Shown here in pieces: positions 44,478 through 52,595 of a stretch of DNA of 64,000 nt; the first letter of the stretch is position 1, and every line of letters starts with the position of its first letter. The stretch is from Paracoccus subflavus. Lineage in GTDB: Bacteria > Pseudomonadota > Alphaproteobacteria > Rhodobacterales > Rhodobacteraceae. The notes beneath the pieces are model-generated. The model did no database searches, had not been told where the DNA came from, and worked only from the letters and a program-made list of their open reading frames with translations. The stretch lies in assembly GCF_004310345.1 (NCBI RefSeq), contig NZ_SISK01000004.1, positions 1 through 64,000 of the forward strand, read 5' to 3'. The translations under genes were made by a program, and so were the position numbers.

Positions 44478-44508
44478 AAGGCCCCGCATTTGCGGGGCCT
44501 TTTTTTAT
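44478..44508 (+). terminator. Terminator of the DUF2382 operon, with a transposon inserted in its T-tract
   Basis: AAGGCCCCGCA pairs with TGCGGGGCCTT around a tiny loop and continues into a run of Ts. The IS1595-family transposon begins at 44509, and its target duplication TTTTTTAT (44501-44508) is the end of this T-tract. The insertion leaves the stem and the first Ts intact. Confidence 0.85.
44501..44508. repeat. 8-bp target-site duplication, left copy
   Basis: TTTTTTAT immediately before the left inverted repeat of the IS1595-family element. The identical octamer follows the right end at 47121-47128. Eight bases is the duplication length reported for the IS1595 family. Confidence 0.85.
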
Positions 44509-44576
44509 GGCGATTGTATATTTGACAAACCCAACTCAAGCCGCTATTGTGAAGGCATAGAGTTGAGGAAGTTGCC

Positions 44577-45527
44577 ATGTCCGTCCTGTCCAAACCTTAC
44601 ATGCACGACGAAGCCGCCGCGTTCGCGCACGTCGAAAGCATTATTTGGCCTGATGGTCCGGTCTGCCCGCACTGCGGAAACGGTGGCAAGGTCTATGGGC
44701 TGATTGGCGTTCGATCCAAGCCGTCCAAGAAGAACCCGGAAGGTGTCGAGCGCCACGGCCTCAAGAAGTGCGCAGAATGCCGCAAGCAGTTCACCGTGCG
44801 TATCGGAACGATCTTTGAGGAAAGCCACATTCCGCTGCACAAGTGGCTGCAAGCCATTCACCTGATGGTGTCCAGCAAGAAGGGCATCAGCAGTCACCAG
44901 CTTCACCGCGTTCTGGAAATCACGCACAAGAGCGCTTGGTTCATGTCTCACCGCATCCGCGAAGCTATGCGCAGCGATGGAGCGGTAAACTTCGGCAATG
45001 GCGGCGGTGTTGTTGAAGTGGATGAAACCTTCATCGGCACCAAGCACAAGAAGGCGGAAGGCGCACGCGGCTATGCCCACAAGAACGCCATGCTTTCTCT
45101 CGTGGATCGCACCACGGGCCGCGCCAAGAGCATTGTGGTGGACGATGTGACCAAGGCAACGCTGCTACCGATCCTGCGCGAGAACATTGCCAAGGAAGCC
45201 ACGGTCTACACCGACGAGGCGAAGCAATACACCGGCATTGACGCGCACTTTGCTGACCACGACTTCACCACGCATAGCAAAGGCGAGTATGGTCGTGGCA
45301 CCGTCCACACAAACACGATTGAAGGCTATTTCAGCATCTTCAAGCGCGGCATGAAGGGTGTTTACCAGCACTGCGGCAAGAAGCACCTGCACCGCTACGC
45401 CGCAAAGTTTGAGTTCCGCTACAACAATCGTGCAGGCAATGGCGTCAATGACCTAGAGCGGGCGCAGATCGTTCTTAACGGGATTTTAGGGAAGAGAGTG
45501 CTTTACCGGGACTCGTTGGGCGCGTAG
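44577..45527 (+). CDS. IS1595-family transposase (ISXO2-like)
   Basis: 316 residues, full length for the family. The N-terminal zinc-ribbon has CPHCGNGG and CAECRKQF (about 39-80). The ISXO2-like DDE domain has GVVEVDETFIGTKHKK (first Asp), VYTDEAKQY (second Asp) and NTIEGYFSIFKRGMKGVYQH (final acidic region). The GTIFEESHIPLHKWL stretch is also typical. The start ATG follows TTGAGGAAG. It is 68 bases from the left end, leaving a leader that could hold the promoter. Confidence 0.95.
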   Translation: MSVLSKPYMHDEAAAFAHVESIIWPDGPVCPHCGNGGKVYGLIGVRSKPSKKNPEGVERHGLKKCAECRKQFTVRIGTIFEESHIPLHKWLQAIHLMVSSKKGISSHQLHRVLEITHKSAWFMSHRIREAMRSDGAVNFGNGGGVVEVDETFIGTKHKKAEGARGYAHKNAMLSLVDRTTGRAKSIVVDDVTKATLLPILRENIAKEATVYTDEAKQYTGIDAHFADHDFTTHSKGEYGRGTVHTNTIEGYFSIFKRGMKGVYQHCGKKHLHRYAAKFEFRYNNRAGNGVNDLERAQIVLNGILGKRVLYRDSLGA

Positions 45528-45550
45528 AATCTGCGCCGGAGGCGCAGAAA

Positions 45551-46411
45551 TTGGCAAAACCGATAAAAATCACTGTCAAGGGGAAGACGATGTTCGGCGA
45601 TGATGCGCCGACTGTCGAGGACCTGCTTTCTCAAATTCAGGATTTTGTTGCCATTCTGCGAGGCGTTGAAGAAGCGGTTGCCGATGGCCAGGGGGGTGAA
45701 ATTGAGTGGCGAGTAACCGATGTTACGAAGAACTCTCCGCTCACCTTTGAAGTGACCCCATTTCCTAAGCGCCATGCGATGAATGTGGACAATAGAGCAC
45801 AAGAGGTTGTCGCTGCTACTGCCATTGGCATCAACACGCTTACACGGGGCAGAGGCCGACCCTTGTATTTTTCTGATGCGCTGATAGGAAAGGTTGAAAA
45901 GGTTGTTGATCGTGTCGAGAACGGTTTAGCCGAGACAATTATTGACGTATCTGCTTATGATGGCGCTCCGCCGATCAGCGTTACTAGATCTTCTGCGCCG
46001 AGTGCGCTCACTCATTTGAGTCAGTTTAGAAGTCCTGAACCAATATCTTATCGGGAATTAGGTTCTATCGAAGGGTTCATCACAAAGGTTGAACTTGATG
46101 GGTATCATAGGCCCATAGTGTGGCTTCGGCATCGGCTAGACGGTCAAGCAGTGAAGTGCGTTTCCAAGGAGCGAGGCCTTGATCGCATTGGGCACTTTGA
46201 GGTTGCAGAAGTTCTGAAAGGTCTCCGCGTGCAAGTGTTCGGGTTGATAAGCTATAAAGACTTGGAGAAGATTGCGTCTGTTGAAGTTGATGATGTGCAT
46301 GTATTTGCGGAAGATAGTGAACTCCCTGACATCAGCGACATCATCGATCCACAACTTACTGGCGGTATAGAGGCGGTTAAGTTTTTGAGGCAGCTTCGCG
46401 AAGATGGCTAA
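45551..46411 (+). CDS. Transposon cargo protein of unknown function (286 aa)
   Basis: 286 residues from a TTG start with a strong ribosome site (CCGGAGGCG, 7 bases away). The transposase stop is 21 bases upstream. The N-terminal half has a mixed fold with charged helices (TVEDLLSQIQDFVAILRGVEEAVA). The middle (about 165-225) contains a beta-rich stretch, SIEGFITKVELDGYHRPIVW, which resembles OB-like folds. No catalytic motif or membrane segment is visible. The stop overlaps the PIN gene start by 8 bases, so the two are translated together. It could be the partner, regulator or antitoxin of the PIN protein. I recognise no family. Confidence 0.75.
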   Translation: MAKPIKITVKGKTMFGDDAPTVEDLLSQIQDFVAILRGVEEAVADGQGGEIEWRVTDVTKNSPLTFEVTPFPKRHAMNVDNRAQEVVAATAIGINTLTRGRGRPLYFSDALIGKVEKVVDRVENGLAETIIDVSAYDGAPPISVTRSSAPSALTHLSQFRSPEPISYRELGSIEGFITKVELDGYHRPIVWLRHRLDGQAVKCVSKERGLDRIGHFEVAEVLKGLRVQVFGLISYKDLEKIASVEVDDVHVFAEDSELPDISDIIDPQLTGGIEAVKFLRQLREDG

Positions 46412-46922
46412 TCCGCAGCGGATATATTGGGATGCGTGCGCATGGATCGCATACATAGCCAAGGAAACTACTATTCCTCTGAAGGGCGGAGGACAGGAGA
46501 ATCGCTTTGTTATGTGCGAGGCAGTGCTTAAAGGCGCTAGAGAAGGCAAATATGAAATCGTTACGTCTTGCTTCACACTTGCCGAGGTCTGCAAAAATGG
46601 TGAGGTAAAAAGCAGTCCTGTTGATAATTTGCCTGCTTTCTTTGAACACTCTTATATACTTACTGTTCCTGTCGATTTAGCCTTGGGACGGCATGCGCAG
46701 AACATACAAGCCAGTGGGCTGGTTGCGCTAAAGCCACCAGATGCTGTCCATTTGGCATCAGCACTTCGTGCGCGAGTCGATCAGATTCACACTTTCGATG
46801 CAAACATCCTTAAACTGGATGGGACCATTCCCGGAAGGGACGGCAAGCCGTTAAAAATTGTGAAGCCGGGGGCTGACACGTCTCCAATGCCGCTTTTTGG
46901 AAAGGGCAACGATGAAGAGTGA
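46404..46922 (+). CDS. PIN-domain nuclease (VapC-like), transposon cargo
   Basis: 172 residues. PIN acidic residues are all in place: Asp10 (YWDACAWIAYI), Glu61 (CFTLAEVCK), Asp113 (PPDAVHLASAL) and Asp132 (HTFDANIL). PIN proteins of this size are mostly Mg-dependent RNases, often toxins. A ~20-residue insertion (ETTIPLKGGGQENRF) follows strand 1, and a ~40-residue C-terminal tail is longer than in typical VapC. No VapB-type antitoxin with a DNA-binding fold is adjacent. Its neighbours are the 286-aa protein upstream (8-base overlap) and a 47-aa peptide downstream (11-base overlap). Confidence 0.85.
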   Translation: MANPQRIYWDACAWIAYIAKETTIPLKGGGQENRFVMCEAVLKGAREGKYEIVTSCFTLAEVCKNGEVKSSPVDNLPAFFEHSYILTVPVDLALGRHAQNIQASGLVALKPPDAVHLASALRARVDQIHTFDANILKLDGTIPGRDGKPLKIVKPGADTSPMPLFGKGNDEE

Positions 46923-47055
46923 AAGCAAGTCTCAACTGGAAAAGTTCAAGGAAGCCGCTCGCCAGCTTGAAACGGACGACGATGACGAACGGTTTGAAGA
47001 GCGGCTCAAGCATATCGTGAAGCAGAAGCCGGACGACAAGAAACCGTCCGACTGA
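46912..47055 (+). CDS. 47-residue charged peptide, transposon cargo
   Basis: Starts MKSESKSQLEKFKEAARQLE and ends KPDDKKPSD. It is highly charged (Lys, Glu, Asp), with a helical N-terminal half and an acidic run TDDDDERF in the middle. It overlaps the PIN stop by 11 bases, so it is coupled to it. The ribosome site is weak (GGAAAGGGCAACG). The composition and the conserved-looking helix support coding. Small size and order are compatible with an antitoxin or accessory role, but nothing proves it. It is followed by ~40 bases and then the right inverted repeat. Confidence 0.65.
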   Translation: MKSESKSQLEKFKEAARQLETDDDDERFEERLKHIVKQKPDDKKPSD

Positions 47056-47120
47056 TCCAGCCTGTCAGGGAGAGCGATAGGCACTGTGCAAGGTATGGGT
47101 TTGTAAAATATACAATCACC

Positions 47121-47128
47121 TTTTTTAT
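47121..47128. repeat. 8-bp target-site duplication, right copy
   Basis: TTTTTTAT directly after the right end, identical to 44501-44508. The element therefore arrived by one insertion, and no adjacent deletion has occurred since. Confidence 0.85.
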
Positions 47129-47131
47129 GGA

Positions 47132-47571
47132 TTAGGACAGATCCTCGATGATGTAGTCCTCCCAGTCCTCCTCATCCACGCTGACCTCGCTGACGGTCCA
47201 GCCGCGCACGCTTGCCCCGGCCCGATGCACCGACTCCGGATCGCCCGAGATCAGATGGTGCCATTCATACAGCGGTCGGCCCTCGTGGCGCAGACGATAG
47301 GCGCAAGTGACGGGCAGCCACCAGGCGATCTCGGCCAGCTTCCTGGGCGTCAGGACCACGCAGTCAGGGACGTAATCGTGGCGGTTCGGATAGCTGCTGC
47401 AACGGCATTGTTCGCCGTCCAGCAGCTTGCAGGCCACGCGGGTAAAGGCCAGTTCGTTCGTATCCTCGTATTCGATCTTGTTCAGGCAGCATTTCCCGCA
47501 GCCGTCGCACAGGGCCTCCCATTCGTCGGGGGCCAGGTCTGACAAGCGCAGTTCCCAGAACCGGTCGCGCA

Positions 47572-47572
<1 letters not shown>
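47132..47572 (-). CDS. YcgN-family cysteine-cluster protein
   Basis: 146 residues from MRDRFWELRLSDLAPDEW. The CxxCxxCC cluster (CDGCGKCCLNKIE) near residue 23-30 and the later CKLLDGEQCRCSSY mark the YkgJ/YcgN putative metal-binding family. The remainder (VPDCVVLTPRKL, LPVTCAYRLRHEGRPLYEWH) is typical of YcgN. It probably binds an iron-sulfur centre or zinc, but its role is unknown. The ATG shares one base with the ribF stop (TGATG), so the two are coupled. Confidence 0.88.
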
Positions 47573-48513
<941 letters not shown>

Positions 48514-48882
48514 AGGGCGCCCCCCACTGGGGTGCCTGGGCGCCCCGTCAGTCGAACTTGCGGCCTGGCGCCGGAACGACCGCCTTGCCTTTCAGAAACG
48601 ACCGTATCACCCACGAGACTGCGGGTTGCAAGCGTGACCCGCCGTTTCGGATGGCCGATGGCGGTGTCTTTGGCTCCATGCACCGCATGGCCAGGATCGG
48701 GCAGGACCATCGGCCTGACCCCATCCGAACCATCAGGCCCACCCATAGACAGCGCCGGCACGACCGGAAAACCGATGCGTCTGCGGTCTTTGGAACGGAC
48801 AGCACAGGGGGGTGAATTCGTTTGACAGCCCGGAACGACAGGCGCACGCTTGATGGGTGGGTCCGGAGGCATGGAGGACACC
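48514..48882. other. Gap between ribF and the VPLPP protein
   Basis: Holds the divergent start regions of two genes. A 99-codon minus-strand open frame (48548-48847) has no recognisable domain or ribosome site, and I treat it as chance. I see no RNA or repeat. Confidence 0.4.
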
Positions 48883-49521
48883 ATGAGGAATGTTGCAGCC
48901 CTAGCCTATGTTTTTACTGGTTTTCTTGCTTTTTCGGCCGGCCCTGGACTGGGGGCGACCGTTACCTTTACCCCTCCCAACGTCAACGAGCATCAGGAAG
49001 ACGACGTGCTCGACGACGATCTTGACGTGACCGCCGATATGGGGCCGGGAAATTCCGAGGATCTGGCCGGGGGCGATACCGGCACCTGGGATTATGTCTA
49101 CAAGCGCCCCTACAAGGTGCTGAGCGATGACAAGGCCGATCTGGAACTGGTGCTGAGTCTGCTGCCCGGACTGGGGGCAGGCGGCACGATCGAAAGCCTG
49201 ACGTTTTACCTGACCAGTTCGGATGGGGAAATAAAGGGGACGCGGATCACCGCCGGTCCGACCAACTTCATCGGAACGACCGCCACGATTTCCTTTTTCG
49301 GTGACGATGTCCTGGGCAATCTGCAAGGAAAGACGATCACCGATTTTCACCTGGAGTTCAAGCTGGGCTCGGGTTTCATGCGCTGGCATGACGCATCGGT
49401 GCTGATCGAGGCCGACGATATCGAGCCTGTCCCACTGCCGCCGGCCTTGCTGTCGCTGATGGTGCCCATTCTGGTCCTAGGGGGATTGGCACGGCGAAAG
49501 GCGCGCCACCACGGCGGTTGA
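48883..49521 (+). CDS. Secreted protein with VPLPP-type C-terminal sorting signal
   Basis: 212 residues from MRNVAALAYVFTGFL (GGAGG ribosome site). A signal peptide (about 1-23, ending LGA) is followed by an acidic patch (EDDVLDDDLDVTAD). A beta-rich domain of ~150 residues includes the GGTIESLTFYLTS region and the FHLEFKLGSGFMRWHDA strand. The last ~30 residues form a sorting-type tail: VPLPPALLSL, a hydrophobic stretch, then RRKARHHGG. This is the PEP-CTERM/VPLPA-CTERM plan, in which an exosortase processes exported proteins. No exosortase is in the window. The binding or structural role is unknown. Confidence 0.78.
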   Translation: MRNVAALAYVFTGFLAFSAGPGLGATVTFTPPNVNEHQEDDVLDDDLDVTADMGPGNSEDLAGGDTGTWDYVYKRPYKVLSDDKADLELVLSLLPGLGAGGTIESLTFYLTSSDGEIKGTRITAGPTNFIGTTATISFFGDDVLGNLQGKTITDFHLEFKLGSGFMRWHDASVLIEADDIEPVPLPPALLSLMVPILVLGGLARRKARHHGG

Positions 49522-49540
49522 CGGCCTTTTCTTGACGAAA

Positions 49541-49574
49541 GGCGATGCGGCCGGCGTCAGCACGTCGCATCGCC
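49541..49574. terminator. Hairpin between convergent genes
   Basis: GGCGATGCG pairs with CGCATCGCC across a 16-base loop, flanked by CGAAA on the left and GTTTC on the right. It lies between the VPLPP protein gene and the HAD hydrolase gene and could end transcription from either side. The T-runs are weak. Confidence 0.4.
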
Positions 49575-49603
49575 GTTTCTCGGCGGGACGGGATGCCGGG
49601 CGC

Positions 49604-50473
49604 TTAGCGCAGCCGCCCGATGCTGTAATGCGGCGCCAGACCGTGGTTGTCCAGCCAGCCCAGCAGCAGATCGCTGTCCGGGTTTTCCACATCCGCGCCC
49701 ATGGACTCGGCCGCAAGGCCGCCGGTCACGAACAGCACGTCGATGCCCTGATCCAGCGCGCCCTTGACATCGGTGAAGATGCCGTCGCCCACGGCCAGGA
49801 TGCGCGCGTCAGGCCCCAGATCCAGCAGGCGCCGCGCACGGTCGTAGATGGGCGGATGAGGCTTGCCGAAATAAAGCGAGGTGCCGCCCAGGCCCTCGTA
49901 ATATTCCGCAAGGGCACCGGCGCAGTAGATCCGCGTCTCGCCCATGTCCACGATCACGTCGGGGTTGGCGCAGAGCATGGGCAAGCCACGGTTGCGCGCC
50001 TGAATCAGCCGGTCGCGGTAATCGCCCGGCGTTTCTGTCAACTCGTCAAAGGGACCGGTGGCCACGATCCCCTCGGCCTCGGACAAGGGCACCCGCGTGA
50101 TGGGGGGGGCGTCTGTGAATTCGGCGGGAATGTCGTCGAAAAAGCCGTCGTCCTTGGCGGTGCCGATATGCCAGACCTTGCGTCCGACGCGGCCTGCAAA
50201 CATCGCCTCTTGTGCGGCGTCGCCCGAACTGACCACGATGTCCCAGGCGTCGCGGGGCACGCCCATGCGGTCAAGCTGTCGCGTGACATACCGGTTCGGA
50301 CGCGGGGCATTCGTCATCAGCACGACCTTGCCGCCCTGCGCGCGAAATGCCTGCAAGGCCGTGACGGCGGCAGGATAGGGGTGCTCGCCATTGTGCAAAC
50401 ACCCCCACAGGTCACAGAACAGCACGTCGTAATCGCCGCCGATCTGCGCCAGCGAGAGGATGATCCGGCTCAT
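49604..50473 (-). CDS. TIGR01459-family HAD hydrolase
   Basis: 289 residues from MSRIILSLAQIGGDYDVLFCDLWGCLHNGEHPYP. The HAD core has DLWGCLHNGEHP: the usual DxDGTL-type first motif (Asp) is here F-C-D-L-W-G. VVLMTNAPRPN is motif II, and GKPHPPIYDRA with VGDGIFTDVKGALDQG gives the lysine and acidic motifs III/IV. The TIGR01459 family is close to NagD/PGP-type phosphatases with a C2 cap. The substrate is unknown. The ATG shares one base with the stop of ppaC, so the two are translationally coupled. Confidence 0.88.
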   Translation of the reverse strand: MSRIILSLAQIGGDYDVLFCDLWGCLHNGEHPYPAAVTALQAFRAQGGKVVLMTNAPRPNRYVTRQLDRMGVPRDAWDIVVSSGDAAQEAMFAGRVGRKVWHIGTAKDDGFFDDIPAEFTDAPPITRVPLSEAEGIVATGPFDELTETPGDYRDRLIQARNRGLPMLCANPDVIVDMGETRIYCAGALAEYYEGLGGTSLYFGKPHPPIYDRARRLLDLGPDARILAVGDGIFTDVKGALDQGIDVLFVTGGLAAESMGADVENPDSDLLLGWLDNHGLAPHYSIGRLR

Positions 50474-51390
50474 CAGACGGCAAGAACCGGGATGATCTGC
50501 TTCTTGCGGCTCATCACGCCGGGCAGGACCACGCTGTCGCCGGTCACGGTCACGCCAAAGCTGCGTTCCGCGATCTGGCGCACATGGTCGTTGGGAACCA
50601 GCAGGGTCGCTTCTTTGCGCAGGATGTCCACGACAAAGCACAGAACCTCGTCCGCGCCGTCCTCGGCCGCGACGCGGGGCATGGCCTCCATCAGCCCGGC
50701 CTTGCGCGCCAGGATCAACTGGGGCGAGGTCGTCTCCAGCACCGTGATCCGCAGCATCTTGCCGTTCAGGTCGTATTCCTTGCTGTCCAGGCGCAGCAGC
50801 CCCTCGTCCGAAAAGGCGCTGACGTCGGACTTGGCCGCGAACATCTCGGTCGCGTAGTCGGTGATGTTGATGCCCAGATCGGATGCCAGCCTTTCGGCCA
50901 CCGCGCGGTCATGGGCGGTGGTGGTCGGGCTGCGGAATTCCAGCGTGTCCGACAGGATGCAGGTCAGCATCGCGCCCTTGATGCCCTGGGGCGCGCGGGC
51001 CATGTCCTCGGCGATCAGGTCGTGCATGATGGTCGCCGTGCAGGCCAGCGGGCGCACGGTGATGTTGATTGGCACCAGGGTCTTGATGCCGCCGGCCAGC
51101 AGGTGGTGGTCGATGATCTCGATCACCTCGGCCTGATCCAGGCTCGGGGGCAGTTCGGCGGGGTTGTTGGTGTCCACGATCACGCATTGATCGCCCGGCG
51201 CCACGTCCGCGATGATCTGCGGCTTGTCCAGGTTCCAGCGTTTCAGCATCCACAGCGCCTCGTTGTTCGGCTCTCCCTGCAGGACGGCCTGGGCGGGGGT
51301 CTTGCGCACCTCGGTCAGATACCAGGCCCATATGATGGGCGATCCGGTGGAATCCGTGTCGGGGGCGGTGTGGCCAAAAACCTTGATCAT
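50473..51390 (-). CDS. ppaC: Manganese-dependent inorganic pyrophosphatase
   Basis: 305 residues. It is a DHH-family (family II) enzyme: GHTAPDTDSTGS and VDTNN, then the DHH motif in EIIDHHLLAGG with the IADVAPGDQCVIV strand. The C-terminal DHHA2 part ends KKQIIPVLAV with the substrate-binding SRKKQ. It hydrolyses pyrophosphate using Mn. Most Proteobacteria use the unrelated family I enzyme, so family II is a distinguishing feature. It is co-translated with the HAD hydrolase downstream. Confidence 0.94.
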   Translation of the reverse strand: MIKVFGHTAPDTDSTGSPIIWAWYLTEVRKTPAQAVLQGEPNNEALWMLKRWNLDKPQIIADVAPGDQCVIVDTNNPAELPPSLDQAEVIEIIDHHLLAGGIKTLVPINITVRPLACTATIMHDLIAEDMARAPQGIKGAMLTCILSDTLEFRSPTTTAHDRAVAERLASDLGINITDYATEMFAAKSDVSAFSDEGLLRLDSKEYDLNGKMLRITVLETTSPQLILARKAGLMEAMPRVAAEDGADEVLCFVVDILRKEATLLVPNDHVRQIAERSFGVTVTGDSVVLPGVMSRKKQIIPVLAV

Positions 51391-51463
51391 GATGCACCTG
51401 TGAAGCGTCTGGATTTGCGCGCCTTATAGGCCGGGGCGGTGCGGATGTCCAACGGGGCGGGAA

Positions 51464-51538
51464 TGGTGCCGGTTGAGGGGATTGAACCCCCGACCTTCGG
51501 TTTACAAAACCGCTGCTCTACCGCTGAGCTAAACCGGC
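51464..51538 (-). tRNA. tRNA-Thr (anticodon TGT)
   Basis: 75 bases with encoded CCA. The acceptor GCCGGTT pairs with AACCGGC. The anticodon loop is TTTGTAA, giving TGT for ACA. The T-arm GGTTCAATCC is intact. Upstream, TTGCGG and TATCTG with a 17-base spacer form a plausible promoter (about 51550-51580). Confidence 0.96.
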
Positions 51539-51690
51539 GTGCTGCATGACGCGAGGATCAGATAGCCCCTGGCCGCGATTTCCGCAAGCGCCCGCGTGCG
51601 GCGAAACCCGTTTGAAACCCGTTTGACTGTGCGGTTCGCCCCGCTACTGTGCGCCAGCCCGGTTCGGGCGGCAAGAGGATCGGTGCTACG

Positions 51691-52566
51691 ATGCAGATGG
51701 TGTTTCACCTGGGGGTCCACGGGACGGACGACGGCAGGCTGCTGAAAACGCTGCTGAAGAACCGCGACTGGTTGACGGCGCACGGCACCGACGTCATCGC
51801 CCCCGACCGCCACGGCGGCCTGTTCGAGAAGGCGCTGGCATCGCTTAAGGGGGGGCGCGCCACGCCCGAGATGCAGCAGATCCTGCTGGACGCCGTGCTG
51901 CATGGCGAGGCGCCGGCCCGCGCGGTCTTTTCCACGCCGACCTTCATGGGGGCGCCGGGCCGGGCGGTGGGGCAGGGGGGGCTGTATCCGCAGATGGGCG
52001 CGCGGGCGGCGGCGCTGGCCAACCTGTTTCCCGATCACGACATCGAGTTCTTTGTGGCGATCCGCAACCCGGCCAGCCTGATCGCCGAAGTGCTGTCGAT
52101 CTTTACCGGCGGCGGCTATGACGCGCTGATGCAGGGCTGCGGCCCGCTGGATCTGCGCTGGCGCGATCCGATCCAGGCGCTGCTGCGTGCGGTCCCCCGC
52201 CGCCGCGTGGTGATCTGGTGCCACGAGGACGTGCCCCTGATCTGGCCCGAGATCGCCCGGCTTATCGGCAACATTCCCCCTGACGCGCCGCTGAAGGGCG
52301 GGACGCTGTATCTGGAGGAAATCCTGGGCCAGGATGGCATGGCCTGCCTCAAGGAAGCGCTGGCGGCCCAGGATCAACTGTCGGTCGCGCAGCGCCGGAC
52401 AATCTCGTCCCAGGTCATGCAGACCCACGCCCTGCCCGCCGTCCTGGATCAGATGATCGACCTGCCGGGCTGGACGCAGGACACCGTGGACCGCGTGACG
52501 GACCAGTACCGCACCGAGGTGGCGCAGATCGCGGTGCTGTCGGGGGTGGAGTTCGTGCTGGTATGA
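51691..52566 (+). CDS. Conserved hypothetical protein resembling a degenerate sulfotransferase
   Basis: 291 residues from MQMVFHLGVHGTDDGRLLKTLL. The opening strand and loop (FHLGVHGTDD followed by LLKNRDWLTAHGTDVIAP) align by eye with sulfotransferase starts of the type HIGTHKTGTTSLQ...NR..L...G. The PAPS-binding lysine and threonines (K-T-G-T-T) are replaced by G-T-D-D. The rest is helical with conserved-looking stretches (IRNPASLIAEVLS, VPRRRVVIWCHEDVPLIWPEI). IRNP resembles the R-x-P region of the 3'-phosphate-binding loop. Catalysis with PAPS is doubtful. It is monocistronic. Confidence 0.7.
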   Translation: MQMVFHLGVHGTDDGRLLKTLLKNRDWLTAHGTDVIAPDRHGGLFEKALASLKGGRATPEMQQILLDAVLHGEAPARAVFSTPTFMGAPGRAVGQGGLYPQMGARAAALANLFPDHDIEFFVAIRNPASLIAEVLSIFTGGGYDALMQGCGPLDLRWRDPIQALLRAVPRRRVVIWCHEDVPLIWPEIARLIGNIPPDAPLKGGTLYLEEILGQDGMACLKEALAAQDQLSVAQRRTISSQVMQTHALPAVLDQMIDLPGWTQDTVDRVTDQYRTEVAQIAVLSGVEFVLV

Positions 52567-52595
52567 TGTTCTGCCGCCTGCCGGCGCGGTTTCTC

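Larger units (their letters stand above)
44509..47120 (+). mobile_element. IS1595-family transposon carrying a three-gene cargo
   Basis: 2,612 bases. The left end GGCGATTGTATATTTGACAA and the right end (complement GGTGATTGTATATTTTACAA) are matched inverted repeats differing at two positions in the first 20. An exact 8-bp target duplication flanks it. The content is a transposase (44577-45527) followed on the same strand by an unknown 286-aa protein, a PIN-domain protein and a 47-aa peptide. The cargo is visibly richer in A and T than the flanking chromosome, which suggests a foreign origin. Some IS1595 subgroups are known to carry passenger genes. All parts look intact, so it may be mobile. 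Confidence 0.9.

Noticed and set aside
43790..44593. A 267-codon minus-strand frame opposite the DUF2382 gene
   Set aside because: Shadow of the DUF2382 gene; it runs across the terminator and into the transposon end, which a real gene would not.
48548..48847. A 99-codon minus-strand frame, considered as a remnant of a MaoC-type gene sometimes found near ribF
   Set aside because: No ribosome site and no recognisable MaoC motif; the composition is that of a random GC-rich frame.
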